Of a stretch of 64,000 nt of DNA, positions 8,418 to 17,569 are shown piece by piece. Positions within the stretch are counted from its first letter, which is position 1; each line of letters starts with the position of its first letter. The stretch comes from Candidatus Colwellia aromaticivorans (GTDB lineage Bacteria; Pseudomonadota; Gammaproteobacteria; Enterobacterales; Alteromonadaceae). The stretch covers positions 1 to 64,000 of the forward strand of contig NZ_QOLD01000033.1 in assembly GCF_003333305.1 (NCBI RefSeq). The letters are read 5' to 3'. The translations under genes and the position numbers were made by a program. The notes below the pieces were generated by a model. That model searched no databases and was not told the origin of the DNA. It was given only the letters and a program-made list of their open reading frames with translations.

Positions 8418-9458
8418 TTGGAATTAGAATTACCGCTGATAATAACCCAAATAGACAAGGATTTGCATCCTTGTGAGCAAAAATCATGGCAAAAATATTT
8501 GCAAGAAGTAATTACTGAGCCAGAAAAGTTACTCTCCTTAGTTAATATCAATCCTGAACAGTATTTACACCATTTTAAAGCGCGACAATTATTTCCAGTG
8601 CGAGTACCACTGCCTTTTATTAAACGGATTAAAAAAGGCGATATTGACGATCCGCTTTTAAAGCAAGTCATGCCATTATCAAGTGAGTTTGTTGTTACTG
8701 ACGGTTTTGTTGCTGATCCATTACAAGAGCACGATACAGTCGCGACAGGCTTACTACATAAATATAAAAACCGCGTGTTGATGATCGTAAAGTCAGCTTG
8801 TGCAATAAATTGCCGTTATTGTTTTCGTCGACACTTTCCTTATCAAGATAACAGCCCAAGCAAACAACATTGGCAGCCCGCTTTAAACTATATCTCAGCA
8901 CATAAAGAAATATCAGAAGTGATTTTTAGCGGTGGCGATCCCTTGATGGCAAATGATCAACATTTAGCTTGGCTAGTCAAACAAATAGAGCAAATTTCAC
9001 ATGTTAAATGGTTACGCATCCATACACGATTACCCGTGGTAATACCTAATCGCATCACGAGTGATTTAGTGTCTTTACTCAAAAATAGTCGTTTAAAAGC
9101 CACTATGGTGTTGCATATAAATCATGGTAACGAAATTGATGATGATTTGACTGCAGCACTTGAACCATTGCGTGATGCTAGGATCCCACTATTTAATCAA
9201 AGTGTATTGCTTAAAGGGGTTAATGATAATGCCAACACGTTAATTGAACTAAGCGAAAAGATGTTTTATGCCGGTATTCAACCCTATTATTTACATCTTT
9301 TTGATCCCGTTCAAGGCGCTGCGCATTTTGATGTAAAACAAGAAGCCGCTGTTAGCATTATGAATGAAATGCTCGCGACATTACCGGGATTTTTAATGCC
9401 TAAACTCGTCAGGGAAATTGCAGGACAAGCGAATAAAACCCCAATTAATTTGACATGA
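8418..9458 (+). CDS. epmB: EF-P beta-lysylation protein EpmB (radical SAM lysine 2,3-aminomutase family)
   Basis: A 346-residue protein of the KamA/EpmB family that turns (S)-alpha-lysine into (R)-beta-lysine for attachment to EF-P Lys34. The radical-SAM cluster motif is CAINCRYCFRRHFPY (CxxxCxxC). It also has FSGGDPLMAND, the PLP-region pattern MPKLVREI and the family-typical N-terminus ending PLPFIKRI.KGDIDDPLLKQV. Length and order match E. coli EpmB (342 aa). The start appears to be the TTG at 8418: no in-frame ATG or GTG fits and the RBS is weak, so translation may be poor. It is divergent from efp. Confidence 0.93.
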   Translation: MELELPLIITQIDKDLHPCEQKSWQKYLQEVITEPEKLLSLVNINPEQYLHHFKARQLFPVRVPLPFIKRIKKGDIDDPLLKQVMPLSSEFVVTDGFVADPLQEHDTVATGLLHKYKNRVLMIVKSACAINCRYCFRRHFPYQDNSPSKQHWQPALNYISAHKEISEVIFSGGDPLMANDQHLAWLVKQIEQISHVKWLRIHTRLPVVIPNRITSDLVSLLKNSRLKATMVLHINHGNEIDDDLTAALEPLRDARIPLFNQSVLLKGVNDNANTLIELSEKMFYAGIQPYYLHLFDPVQGAAHFDVKQEAAVSIMNEMLATLPGFLMPKLVREIAGQANKTPINLT

Positions 9459-9551
9459 CATTTAAACAGAACATAATTAAGTTAATACACAACAAAACTA
9501 ACCATAGTGCAAATAGTCTGACATAATATATTGTAGATCGTACTTCGATTA

Positions 9552-9613
9552 TATATACCCATGATACTTCAAGATGTGCTGAATCCGACATATTAAAGTA
9601 ACATGGGTATATA
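9552..9613. repeat. Imperfect palindrome (TATATACCCATG...CATGGGTATATA)
   Basis: Perfect 12-nt arms lie at 9552-9563 and 9602-9613. They are extended inward by TACTT/AAGTA after one mismatch and enclose a loop of about 26 nt. It lies between epmB and the small gene at 9721. It could be a terminator-like hairpin or a reduced relative of the palindromic elements seen elsewhere in the window; it includes CTTCAAGATG, also seen near their ends. Confidence 0.6.
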
Positions 9614-9626
9614 CGGATATCTCTGA

Positions 9627-9659
9627 TTAGACAATGCTTAGACAATGCTTAGACAATGC
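9627..9659 (+). repeat. Tandem triplication of an 11-bp unit
   Basis: TTAGACAATGC occurs three times head to tail with no mismatches. It lies in the upstream region of the 9721 gene. Because 11 is not a multiple of 3, changes in copy number would shift any frame read through it. It may therefore be a slippage site; no function is known. Confidence 0.85.
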
Positions 9660-9720
9660 AGAACGTGATATATCCTGTACGGCAATATTATTAACCACTC
9701 AAACCGATAAAGAAAACACC

Positions 9721-10029
9721 ATGACCAAAGCGATAGAACAGCAATTAATCGAAAACATTTCAGTCATTTTAAAAAAATCATTAACCGCAGATGCCACTTT
9801 AGCCGATCTACGTGAGAAGAAAGTAGCCAGTTTTGAAGCCGTTTTCAAAAAAGAGGCAGGTTTTACTTGTTCCGCCAATACCTTTCAACCTTATATTCAA
9901 GAAATTGCTGATGATTTTCTTCATTGGCAAGAAAATAAAACCCAACAACAATTACTTATCCCTCTAGTGAAAAAAATTGAACAGTTATTCACGGTATTGG
10001 CCGGTTTTGAGCAAAGCCATAGTGCTTAA
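9721..10029 (+). CDS. Small protein of unknown function
   Basis: A 102-residue, mostly helical soluble protein starting MTKAIEQQLIENISVILKKS, which I do not recognise. I choose the ATG at 9721. The frame stays open upstream to 9634, but that part is made of the 11-bp tandem repeat and looks non-coding. No signal peptide or membrane segment is seen. It follows epmB after a 262-bp gap containing a palindrome, so it probably has its own promoter. Codon use looks like its neighbours, which supports a real gene. Confidence 0.6.
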   Translation: MTKAIEQQLIENISVILKKSLTADATLADLREKKVASFEAVFKKEAGFTCSANTFQPYIQEIADDFLHWQENKTQQQLLIPLVKKIEQLFTVLAGFEQSHSA

Positions 10030-10040
10030 ATCTATATAGC

Positions 10041-10984
10041 TTAAACCACTCTGTCGCTAACAACTTGCAACTGACACTGGTGTTTTTCAAGTAATGATAA
10101 AATAGTTAGGTTCAACTGATTAATTTCATTTAGATAAACATCAAAGTTAGTTGTTTTAACATAAACTAAAATATTGATTTCAATCCCTTGATAAGTACAT
10201 GCTTTCATATGCACTCGTTGTGGCTCTGTAGATAAAGCTTCAACACTTATAAAGTAATAGCACCAATAATATTTTCTACCGTTTTTTGTGCTGCAAGGGC
10301 TATGGCTAAACCACCAAGACCCAAAGCCAAGCAATAGTCAGTAAAGTTGCCCATTCAGATACAGCCTTTGAAGCTAATGTAGTATTGGCATCAGGTAAAA
10401 TAATGCGTAAAAAAATAACAGACAATAATAAAGCGAGTGGCTTTCTAATAAATGTTTGAGTTTCCAAAGAGAGTTTTGGATAAAAAAGTATCAGTAGTTT
10501 ACTCAATAACCAAGTCAATACTTTAGCAGCAAGAAAAAAAACAAAAAACATGAAGAAGAAATACACCCATTGCCACAGCAGCACGCCCAAGAAACTTGCT
10601 GATGCTTTCAGTGTCTATCCATAAGGTTCTCCCTAAAACCACATATAATTGTCTGGCTAGCTCTTCTTTACTCACAGAGAGTGTGTTTTTTTAACATTTC
10701 TAAAATCAATAAATTCCATTGCTCGAACAAAGTCTTGATTTTTCGCAGCCAATAAAAAGCCTTCAAAGCTACTTCTAGGCTGCCCACGATTATATTTATC
10801 TTCTGGTACATAGTACTCAAAAGAAGAATCGTTTTCATCAGATGTCGCTGTTTGTTGATTGTTGATTTTCTTTTTCCAAAACATCTTTTAATGAAACTTG
10901 AGGTGCTTGTTGTTCTTGTGCATATAAAACATTAGGGAAAACCAAAACAAACAGACAAAATAATATGGATCATGAAGTTTTCAT
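10041..10984 (-). pseudogene. Decayed MscS-family mechanosensitive channel gene
   Basis: Pieces of one MscS-type protein are spread over all three minus-strand frames. From 10984: MKTS, a TGA stop, then the rest of a signal peptide (FCLFVLVFPNVLYA|QEQQ). Next comes the periplasmic part (VPEDKYNRGQPRSSFEGFLLAA..., EELARQLYVVLGRTLWIDTES). Then membrane helices (10590 down), the pore-helix signature GLGGLAIALAAQKTVENIIG (about 10330-10270), and last the cytoplasmic C-terminal part to 10041. At least one in-frame stop, several frameshifts and internal deletions break it; intact relatives are about 500 residues. It cannot make a working channel. Confidence 0.85.
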
Positions 10985-11065
10985 GCATGATTCCGAGAGA
11001 TAGGTATAATAATAAGCTTACACAGGTAAGTAATTAACCTCAAGATAGTCATTTTATTTAGGCAA

Positions 11066-11091
11066 TAAAAAAGCCGCCGAAGCAGCTTTTC
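11066..11091 (-). terminator. Intrinsic terminator with UUCG loop
   Basis: The minus strand reads GCTGC TTCG GCGGC followed by six T. This 5-bp GC stem (one G-T pair) is capped by a stable TTCG tetraloop. It lies just past the stop of the DUF3016 gene at 11113 and should end that transcript. Confidence 0.88.
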
Positions 11092-11112
11092 TTATAATGT
11101 CTGTTGATAAGG

Positions 11113-11619
11113 TTACTTTTTCTCAACGACGAACTCTTTGAAGGTTTCAGCAAACCATTCATCCAACATTTTCTTTTCGTAACCTAGTGATTCATTACGG
11201 TACTTTAAATTACTCCCCATCATAAAACTCATGTCCCTAATTACGACTTCATCCGACGTAACTATGCTGCCATTAGCATTAACTAATTCGTAAGAAAAAT
11301 TCATTCTGGGAAAATAAATATCTTTAACAATACGAAATTGATTAATACCGCCACTATGGGTATCGCCCGCTAAATCCACATCAGTAACATTGATTTTTAA
11401 CACTTGCCCTTCTGGCAAATTTTTTGCTAATTTAGCAAAGTGTTTCTCAAAGCTTTCAAAGATACGTTCGCGAAAACTCTTGCGACCTTCACTACTTGGT
11501 TGTATATCTCGATATTTTTCATGATCGGTCCAAGTCACTTCTGATGTAGCTGCATAAGCCACATAAGGTAATGAGAAAAAAGTAAACATAACCAGTATAG
11601 TAATCGTTAATTTTTTCAT
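11113..11619 (-). CDS. DUF3016 family periplasmic protein
   Basis: A 168-residue protein with a signal peptide (MKKLTITILVMFTFFSLPYVAYA|A). It has the DUF3016 hallmarks VTWTDHEKYRDI near the N-terminus, then LKINVTDVDLAGD, FPRMNFSYEL and the C-terminal LGYEKKMLDEWF. The ATG at 11619 is 8 nt from AGAGG, while the in-frame ATG at 11625 is too close to it. The function of the family is unknown. It stands as a single gene with its own terminator. Confidence 0.85.
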   Translation of the reverse strand: MKKLTITILVMFTFFSLPYVAYAATSEVTWTDHEKYRDIQPSSEGRKSFRERIFESFEKHFAKLAKNLPEGQVLKINVTDVDLAGDTHSGGINQFRIVKDIYFPRMNFSYELVNANGSIVTSDEVVIRDMSFMMGSNLKYRNESLGYEKKMLDEWFAETFKEFVVEKK

Positions 11620-11688
11620 TAGCATATCCTCTTATGAACGGTATATCTAATTAGACCCTATTTCGGTGAAGAACATTGTAAATTAATG

Positions 11689-12255
11689 TTAATTTGTTTG
11701 GTAAAATTGTTTCATTACGTTTGCTACGATTTTAGCGGCACGCTGGTGGCGCTGCGCAGGAGTGAGATCAGTATTAGCAAAGCCTTGTGCTATACCTCGC
11801 CATACACGTTGTCCAGTAACAGCATCTTCAATGTAAATTAATAAACTCCCTTTCTTTAAACCTGATTTTTCTGATAGACCCGGCGTTATGCCAAATTTAT
11901 CACTAATTTTTTTATCCGATAAATCATTTGAAAGTGCAACACCAAAGCCAACATAAAAAGCAGCTTGTTGTATTGCTTTTCCAGTAACGTAACCATTTTT
12001 TATTAAATCACTCACAATAGCATTATTATAAAGATGGTAAATAACTTGAGTTTGTTCTGCCTTTAAAGAAGTTTCTTTAACATATTTAGGTGAAAGTGCA
12101 AACAAACTCCCCTGAGGGTAACTGACAGGTGAATCTCTAACACTAGAAATAGCCAGCTGATTGTTATTTTGTTTCTGTTCAGGTGGAACTTGTACACAAC
12201 CGGTGATTACCCAGCTAGACAAAAGCATTATAAATAAACTGATATTTTTTTTCAT
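11689..12255 (-). CDS. DUF4136 family lipoprotein
   Basis: A 188-residue lipoprotein. A short signal peptide ends in the lipobox VITGC (C20). The mature part fits the DUF4136 pattern, with a central helical part and the C-terminal GSLLIYIEDAVTGQRVWRGIAQG...RAAKIVANVMKQF. The residue after the lipid-modified Cys is Val, not Asp, so outer-membrane sorting by Lol is expected. No function is known. It lies in a run of envelope genes with no clear operon partner. Confidence 0.82.
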   Translation of the reverse strand: MKKNISLFIMLLSSWVITGCVQVPPEQKQNNNQLAISSVRDSPVSYPQGSLFALSPKYVKETSLKAEQTQVIYHLYNNAIVSDLIKNGYVTGKAIQQAAFYVGFGVALSNDLSDKKISDKFGITPGLSEKSGLKKGSLLIYIEDAVTGQRVWRGIAQGFANTDLTPAQRHQRAAKIVANVMKQFYQTN

Positions 12256-12650
12256 TTTTCAATCCTAGAAATGTTTTAAGCTAGACTATCACACTCGTTA
12301 CTAACTTATAGCAACGAAATACAGTAAGTAAGTATAAATATAGAACGTATTCAATTCTGCAATAAAGTGTAATTACCTTTGTTAATTTCTTGTGATACTC
12401 CATTTTAGCTATCTAGCAATAGTTTTATCAGTTTACTCTTTAATACCTCTGCAGTTATACCGTCCCATTGAATTGTGAACACAATTGGCCTATTTTTAAT
12501 CGCGTGTGTTCTGCGCTAATTAACTCCTCTTTTTCTAGTTTTAACATTATTTTTAAGATAATTATTTAAATCGGTGACTTTTGAAGGTACCCTCCCGCTA
12601 TGAAATAAGAAATTAAATAAAATAACATGAAACTCTACAAGGATTTAACC
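12256..12650. other. Divergent spacer before the OmpA-family gene
   Basis: About 395 bp between the divergent lipoprotein and OmpA-family genes. It is AT-rich and should hold both promoters, but I could not pick convincing -35/-10 pairs. The only structure noted is a short palindrome, AATTGTG (12471-12477) with CACAATT (12480-12486), which could be an operator. No open frame looks real. Confidence 0.4.
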
Positions 12651-13733
12651 ATGAAAACTTTTAAAATCACTCTATTAGCAGCATTAATTAGTTCTCCGTT
12701 AGCGGCAGAAGCCATCGATAAAACATGGGAAGTGGGTGTGTTTGGTGAATACATCAAATCAAGCACAAATAAAGAAGACCAAGCTGACTGGCAACAAATT
12801 GAAGCTGGCAGAGGTATTGGTATTGATTTAGAAAAAATAATCAATGATCAATGGAATGCTCGTTTTGAATTAGCGAAAACTCGTTACGACATTCAAAATG
12901 GTAATGATACTGATTACGGCACACGATTCGGTATTGATGCAATTTATAAAGTTAAAGATTCAGGTCTATATCTTTTCGCGGGTGTGAAACGTTTTAACAA
13001 TGTAAAAAGTTACAATGCCGTTAATGTAGGGGCGGGCTATAGCTATCAAATCAATGAGCGTTTTTCTTTATATAGTGAAGCGGTTGTATATCGTGATGTT
13101 GATTATGGCTATACCGATCAGGGTATTAAATTTGGTTTGAAATACGCCTTTGGTGAAGCGACAAAAACAGCTGTAGTTAGTAAGCCTGTAGAACAGGAAG
13201 TAATACCAGCATCAGTAGAGAAAGAAATAGTGCCTGTATCTGCAGTTGCAGTAATCATTACTGATACCGATAATGACGGCATTAGTGATGAAAACGACAA
13301 TTGTAAAAATACACCTAAAAATGTAGAAGTGGATCCAAAAGGATGCCCACTATTTTTAGATACCGCTGTAGATGTTGAATTGAACGTATCGTTTGAAACG
13401 AATAGCGCACAATTAAAAACAGAATCAATGGTTGATATTCAACGTTTGGCTGATTTTATGGCAGAATACAAAAATACAAGTGCTGCCATTGAGGGACATA
13501 GCTCTGCTGTAGGGAATGAAAAATATAACCTAACACTTTCACAAAAGCGTGCTGATGCGGTTAAAAAGGTATTGATTACTCAGTTTAATATTGAAGAAAG
13601 CCGCTTATCTTCAACAGGCTTTGGTGAAACGCAGTTAATTTCTAAAGGCAATACTAAAGCCGACCATAAAGTAAACCGTCGAGTAGTTGCTAGCATAGAA
13701 GCGACTGTTAAAAAAATGAAGATAAAAGGCTAA
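12651..13733 (+). CDS. OmpA-family outer-membrane protein with thrombospondin type 3 repeat
   Basis: A 360-residue protein. The signal peptide is MKTFKITLLAALISSPLAAEA. An N-terminal barrel-like domain covers about residues 22-175. A linker rich in Val, Pro and Glu follows, then a calcium-binding type 3 repeat (DTDNDGISDENDNC). The C-terminal OmpA peptidoglycan-binding domain reads VSFETNSAQL...IEGHSSAVGNEKYN...LSQKRADAVKKVL...NRRV. The ATG at 12651 has AAGGA 7 nt upstream; the longer frame from 12627 lacks this. It probably links the outer membrane to peptidoglycan. A strong terminator follows. Confidence 0.9.
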   Translation: MKTFKITLLAALISSPLAAEAIDKTWEVGVFGEYIKSSTNKEDQADWQQIEAGRGIGIDLEKIINDQWNARFELAKTRYDIQNGNDTDYGTRFGIDAIYKVKDSGLYLFAGVKRFNNVKSYNAVNVGAGYSYQINERFSLYSEAVVYRDVDYGYTDQGIKFGLKYAFGEATKTAVVSKPVEQEVIPASVEKEIVPVSAVAVIITDTDNDGISDENDNCKNTPKNVEVDPKGCPLFLDTAVDVELNVSFETNSAQLKTESMVDIQRLADFMAEYKNTSAAIEGHSSAVGNEKYNLTLSQKRADAVKKVLITQFNIEESRLSSTGFGETQLISKGNTKADHKVNRRVVASIEATVKKMKIKG

Positions 13734-13801
13734 AGAATCACATAATATTTAGTTGTAAGTTGAAGTAAATATACTTAGCGATATACACTACTATAAAGAC
13801 T

Positions 13802-13833
13802 AAAAAGCCCGAATATTTCTATTCGGGCTTTTT
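13802..13833 (+). terminator. Intrinsic terminator after the OmpA-family gene
   Basis: The 13-nt arms AAAAGCCCGAATA and TATTCGGGCTTTT have a 4-nt loop and run into a T tract. It lies about 70 nt past the stop codon at 13733. It is symmetric enough to work on both strands, but only the plus-strand gene points at it. Confidence 0.92.
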
Positions 13834-14388
13834 CAATTTTGAGCTAGTAAATGGTAATGACTATTTATGCGTAGAGTAAACTGTTTATTCAAGACGCTTT
13901 ATAGTGACGTTTAGGCTTATTAAGCGAACTATAAAGCAACGAAGAAATTAACAATTGAGACAAGCATAAATCACATCATGCTGCCCCAACACTGTAACAC
14001 ACTAATTTTAAAGAAAAATAAACACCAGTAAATTATAGTAGCCTGCATTATACCCTTGAGCTACTGACGCTCTTTAATAACTGGATTGTTCCCAAAAATT
14101 CAATATAACTTTTAAGGTTTCAATAGCCATAACTGGCTTTATTTTATCAAACATAGCATGGAAAAATCAGCTTTAGGCTTAACAAGGCTATATTAAATTA
14201 GGGCATTTACTCTATGGCGCTTTCGCCCCCATAGTGAGATAAAAATTATAAATTAGTGGTCTAGAGCATTTAATCACAACATTTTTACTAAACAACAATA
14301 ATTTCAAATAAATACCTTATATACACTGCTATTTTTATGAGGCAATTCATGACAGAATTATAACCAACTTATTTTCTGGTAGCTTTAT
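13834..14388. other. 555-bp AT-rich spacer before the methyltransferase
   Basis: No gene is seen here. Two inverted repeats stand out. One is GCTTTATAGT (13896-13905) with ACTATAAAGC (13928-13937). The other is a compact hairpin CTATGG...CCATAG (14212-14234) with a GGCG/CGCC inner stem. The region should contain the promoter and any regulator site for the methyltransferase at 14389. A leader transcript with these hairpins is possible but not shown. Confidence 0.5.
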
Positions 14389-15477
14389 ATGGATTATTAT
14401 TCTAAACCCAAGGACATCTCAGCCTTAGACGCAAAATTAGAAGCACAAAAAATTGCATTTTCCCCCATTGCCTTTCAAGCGGTAATGACACTGCTTAGAA
14501 CCAATATTTTGAAATACCTATCTGATACTGGTGAGCAAGGAGCTACGTCTAAACAGTTAGCTGAGCAATCAAAAATCTCTGAATACGGCGTTAAGGTATT
14601 ACTTGATATGGCGGCCTCTATGGGAGTCGTTTGGATTAAAAATGATGATACGTTTAGGCTAGATAAAATAGGTCACTTTATTGTTAATGATAAATTAACC
14701 TTAGCTAACATCAATTTTACCCAGGATGTTTGTTATCAAGGTATGTTTCACTTAGAAGAAGCGATCAGATCAGGCAAGCCTTCCGGATTAAAAGTATTTG
14801 GTGATTGGCCAACGATATATCCCGCTTTAACTTCACTGCCTGATAATGTTAAGAAAAGTTGGTTTGAGTTTGATCATTTTTATTCAGACCATTCATTCCC
14901 CGAAGTTATGCCTATTATTTTTGAAGATAAGCCACAATGTATTTTAGATGTTGGCGGAAATACCGGTAAGTGGACGTTGGCTTGTCTAAATTTTGATACT
15001 GATGTTCATATGGCCATTATGGACTTACCACAGCAATTAACCGTATTGCAGAGCAACGTCGCAGAGCAAGGCATGCTCGAACGAATAGAAGTTCATCCAA
15101 CGGATTTACTTGCAGCAGACGCTCAATTTTATCAAGGGGCTGATGTGATTTGGATGAGCCAATTCTTAGACTGCTTTTCACAAGAGCAAATCCTTGATAT
15201 TTTAAAAGGCGCGGTGAAAGTTATGACGCAAGATACTAGCTTATTTATTATGGAGACCTATTGCGATAGACAAAGATTTGAAGCTGCAACATATTGTATC
15301 AATGCAACATCACTGTATTTTACCGCCTTAGCAAATGGAGATAGCCGAATGTATCATTCAGGTGATTTCATCAAGTTAATTCAAAAAGCGGGCCTATATG
15401 TAGAGAAAGACATTGACGATATTGGCTTAGGGCACACCTTGTTTAAATGCAGAAAGAATATGCGCATTACAGAATAG
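14389..15477 (+). CDS. SAM-dependent methyltransferase of the aryl polyene cluster
   Basis: A 362-residue class I methyltransferase of the O-methyltransferase-2 type. It has an N-terminal winged-helix dimerisation part (about residues 20-105, LAEQSKISEYGVKVLLDMAASMG) and a C-terminal Rossmann domain with the SAM motif ILDVGGNTGKWT (about 185-196) and IMDLPQQ. Such a gene is a regular member of aryl polyene clusters (ApeB in E. coli), where it may methylate the aryl head; C- or O-methylation cannot be decided here. It faces the main operon on the opposite strand and shares a two-way terminator with it, so it can be controlled separately. Confidence 0.82.
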   Translation: MDYYSKPKDISALDAKLEAQKIAFSPIAFQAVMTLLRTNILKYLSDTGEQGATSKQLAEQSKISEYGVKVLLDMAASMGVVWIKNDDTFRLDKIGHFIVNDKLTLANINFTQDVCYQGMFHLEEAIRSGKPSGLKVFGDWPTIYPALTSLPDNVKKSWFEFDHFYSDHSFPEVMPIIFEDKPQCILDVGGNTGKWTLACLNFDTDVHMAIMDLPQQLTVLQSNVAEQGMLERIEVHPTDLLAADAQFYQGADVIWMSQFLDCFSQEQILDILKGAVKVMTQDTSLFIMETYCDRQRFEAATYCINATSLYFTALANGDSRMYHSGDFIKLIQKAGLYVEKDIDDIGLGHTLFKCRKNMRITE

Positions 15478-15511
15478 TCGTTCTACCTTTCGAACTTCAT
15501 ATTTTACACTA

Positions 15512-15553
15512 CTGTTTTTTGCATTTATCTTAAATTATAAATGCAAAAAACAG
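15512..15553. terminator. Bidirectional terminator between methyltransferase and apeR-like gene
   Basis: Perfect 17-nt arms CTGTTTTTTGCATTTAT (15512-15528) and ATAAATGCAAAAAACAG (15537-15553) flank an 8-nt loop, with A and T runs inside the stem. It lies between two convergent genes (stops at 15477 and 15581) and probably ends both transcripts. Confidence 0.8.
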
Positions 15554-15580
15554 TTAGGTAACCAACTTCAACAGTTCGTT

Positions 15581-16810
15581 CTATAAACCCTGCCAACGCT
15601 TAAAAATCAATGAGGTATTTATACCACCAAAAGCAAAATTATTACTCATTACATAATTTGTCTTTAATGTTCTTGCCTGTCCTTGAATATAATCCAGTGG
15701 TGCACAGTCGCTATCAATGCTTTCAAGGTTTAACGTTGGTGCAAACCAGTTATCTGTCATCATATTGATACTTGCCCACGCCTCAATAGCGCCACAAGCG
15801 CCCAAGGTATGACCTAAATAGCTTTTAAGTGAACTGATAGGGATTTCACCAAAAATGCTATGAGTTGCAAGTGACTCGGCAATATCGCCTTTTTCAGTAG
15901 AAGTACCATGAGCATTAACGTAACCAATATCTTCAGGTGATAGCTGGGCATCATCTAATGCCAAACGCATAGCTCGTTCCATAGTTTCAGCGGTTGGTTG
16001 AGTTACGTGTTTACCGTCAGCATTGGTACCAAAGCCGACGAGTTCAGCTAAGATAGTTGCGCCTCTTGCCTGTGCATACTCAAGATCTTCAAGAATAAAA
16101 GTACAGGCCCCCTCACCAATGACTAATCCATCACGTTTATTGTCAAATGGCCTTGGCGTAGTGTTTGGAAGTTCATTTTTCAAGCTTGTGGCAAATAACG
16201 TATCAAAAACAGCGACACTGGATAAACACAATTCTTCTGCACCACCGGCAACCATTGCTTTTTGCTTACCAAACTTAATTGCTTCATAGGCATAACCAAG
16301 CCCTTGTGATGAAGAGGTACACGCTGAACTTGTGGTAATGGTTCTTCCCTTTAAGCCGAAGAAAATACCAACATTAACGGGTGTTGTATGAGCCATCATT
16401 TTGATATAACTAGTGGCAGTAAGACCATCCATATTGTTATCTTTAAGTAAATCGCCAAAAGCGGGAATAGGCTCAGGTGATCCCATACAAGAGCCATAAG
16501 AAATACCTATATCACCACTTGTTAATCGCTCACTCCCTAATAATCCTGCTTGAGTTAATGCCTCTTCAGTGACTTGAGTTGCCATTATCGACACTTTACC
16601 CATAGAGCGTATTTGCTTACGTTTATAATGCTTTGGCGTTTGGTAAAGCGGAACAGGTGCTGCTAAGTTAGTATTTAAACCCGAAACCTTTCGCCACTCT
16701 GGCATATTAACCACAGCATTTTCGCCTTTTTCAAGAGCGACTTTAAAACTGTCCCAACAATTACCTAAGGCTGTGATCGCAGAAATTCCGGTGATAACAA
16801 CTCTTTTCAT
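15581..16810 (-). CDS. apeR: Beta-ketoacyl-ACP synthase, ApeR-like
   Basis: A 409-residue FabF/FabB-type condensing enzyme with the complete Cys-His-His triad: C164 in SSACTSSSQG, H301 in NAHGTSTEKGD and H334 in LGHTLGACGA. It extends acyl-ACP chains with malonyl-ACP. In E. coli aryl polyene clusters the last gene (apeR) is such a synthase, and the order O-P-Q-R is kept here. Its ATG overlaps the apeQ-like stop (TAATG), so translation is coupled. The symbol rests on position and family. Confidence 0.88.
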   Translation of the reverse strand: MKRVVITGISAITALGNCWDSFKVALEKGENAVVNMPEWRKVSGLNTNLAAPVPLYQTPKHYKRKQIRSMGKVSIMATQVTEEALTQAGLLGSERLTSGDIGISYGSCMGSPEPIPAFGDLLKDNNMDGLTATSYIKMMAHTTPVNVGIFFGLKGRTITTSSACTSSSQGLGYAYEAIKFGKQKAMVAGGAEELCLSSVAVFDTLFATSLKNELPNTTPRPFDNKRDGLVIGEGACTFILEDLEYAQARGATILAELVGFGTNADGKHVTQPTAETMERAMRLALDDAQLSPEDIGYVNAHGTSTEKGDIAESLATHSIFGEIPISSLKSYLGHTLGACGAIEAWASINMMTDNWFAPTLNLESIDSDCAPLDYIQGQARTLKTNYVMSNNFAFGGINTSLIFKRWQGL

Positions 16811-17544
16811 TATGCTAATCCCCCATTAACTGAAATAGTTTGTCGGGTAATATACGCGGCATCATCCGACATCAAAAACGACACAGTACCAGCAACTTCT
16901 TCAGGTTTTCCCATACGTTTAAGTGGGATCATTTTTAATATTTCAGTCACGGGTAACTCTTCTGTCATTTCAGTATCGATTAAACCAGGGGCGACACAAT
17001 TTACCGTGATTTTTCGCTTCGCCAACTCTAAAGAGAGTGCTTTTGTCGCGCCAATAAGTCCCGCCTTGGCTGCACTGTAATTAACCTGTCCTCGATTACC
17101 GATAATGCCAGAAACAGAGGAAAGCGTTACGATCCTGCCACCTTTTCGAGTTTGAATCATTGGCATCACCGTTGGGTGTACCACATTATAAAAGCCATCT
17201 AAGCCTGTTCTAATAACACTATCCCAATCTTCACCTGTCATAGCAGGAAAAGCAGTATCCTTGGTTAAACCGGCATTACACACTACGCCATAATAAGCGC
17301 CATTTTCAGTGATATCATGGTCAATTATTGCTTTAACTTGCTCTCTATCACAAACATCAAATTGTAGAATATTTGCCGTTCTACCTATTGCTTCTACTTC
17401 TCGTGCAGTTTCTTGAGCGCGTTCGATACTATTGAGGCAATGAACAGTTATATTGAAGCCATCTTTTGCTAAACGTAATGCAATCGACTTTCCGATGCCT
17501 CGGCTTGAACCTGTCACTAATATTCTTTTACTCATATCACCCAT
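16810..17544 (-). CDS. apeQ: 3-oxoacyl-ACP reductase (FabG family), ApeQ-like
   Basis: A 244-residue short-chain dehydrogenase with the NADPH-binding GSSRGIGKS near residue 12, a catalytic Ser in SSVSG and the YSAAK Tyr-Lys pair. The C-terminus TISVNGGLA is FabG-like. It reduces the 3-keto group in each polyene extension round. An alternative ATG three codons in (17535) is possible. It lies between the ApeP- and ApeR-like genes, 25 nt after the former. Confidence 0.9.
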   Translation of the reverse strand: MGDMSKRILVTGSSRGIGKSIALRLAKDGFNITVHCLNSIERAQETAREVEAIGRTANILQFDVCDREQVKAIIDHDITENGAYYGVVCNAGLTKDTAFPAMTGEDWDSVIRTGLDGFYNVVHPTVMPMIQTRKGGRIVTLSSVSGIIGNRGQVNYSAAKAGLIGATKALSLELAKRKITVNCVAPGLIDTEMTEELPVTEILKMIPLKRMGKPEEVAGTVSFLMSDDAAYITRQTISVNGGLA

Positions 17545-17569
17545 CTCGCTTCATTCCTAAACTAAACTT

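Noticed and set aside
9634-9720. N-terminal extension of the 9721 gene
   Set aside because: It is translated from the 11-bp tandem repeat and its flank, with no RBS; the ATG at 9721 is a better start.
12471-12486. AATTGTG-AA-CACAATT as a CRP site
   Set aside because: The half-sites are too close; CRP needs TGTGA-N6-TCACA. Kept only as a possible operator.
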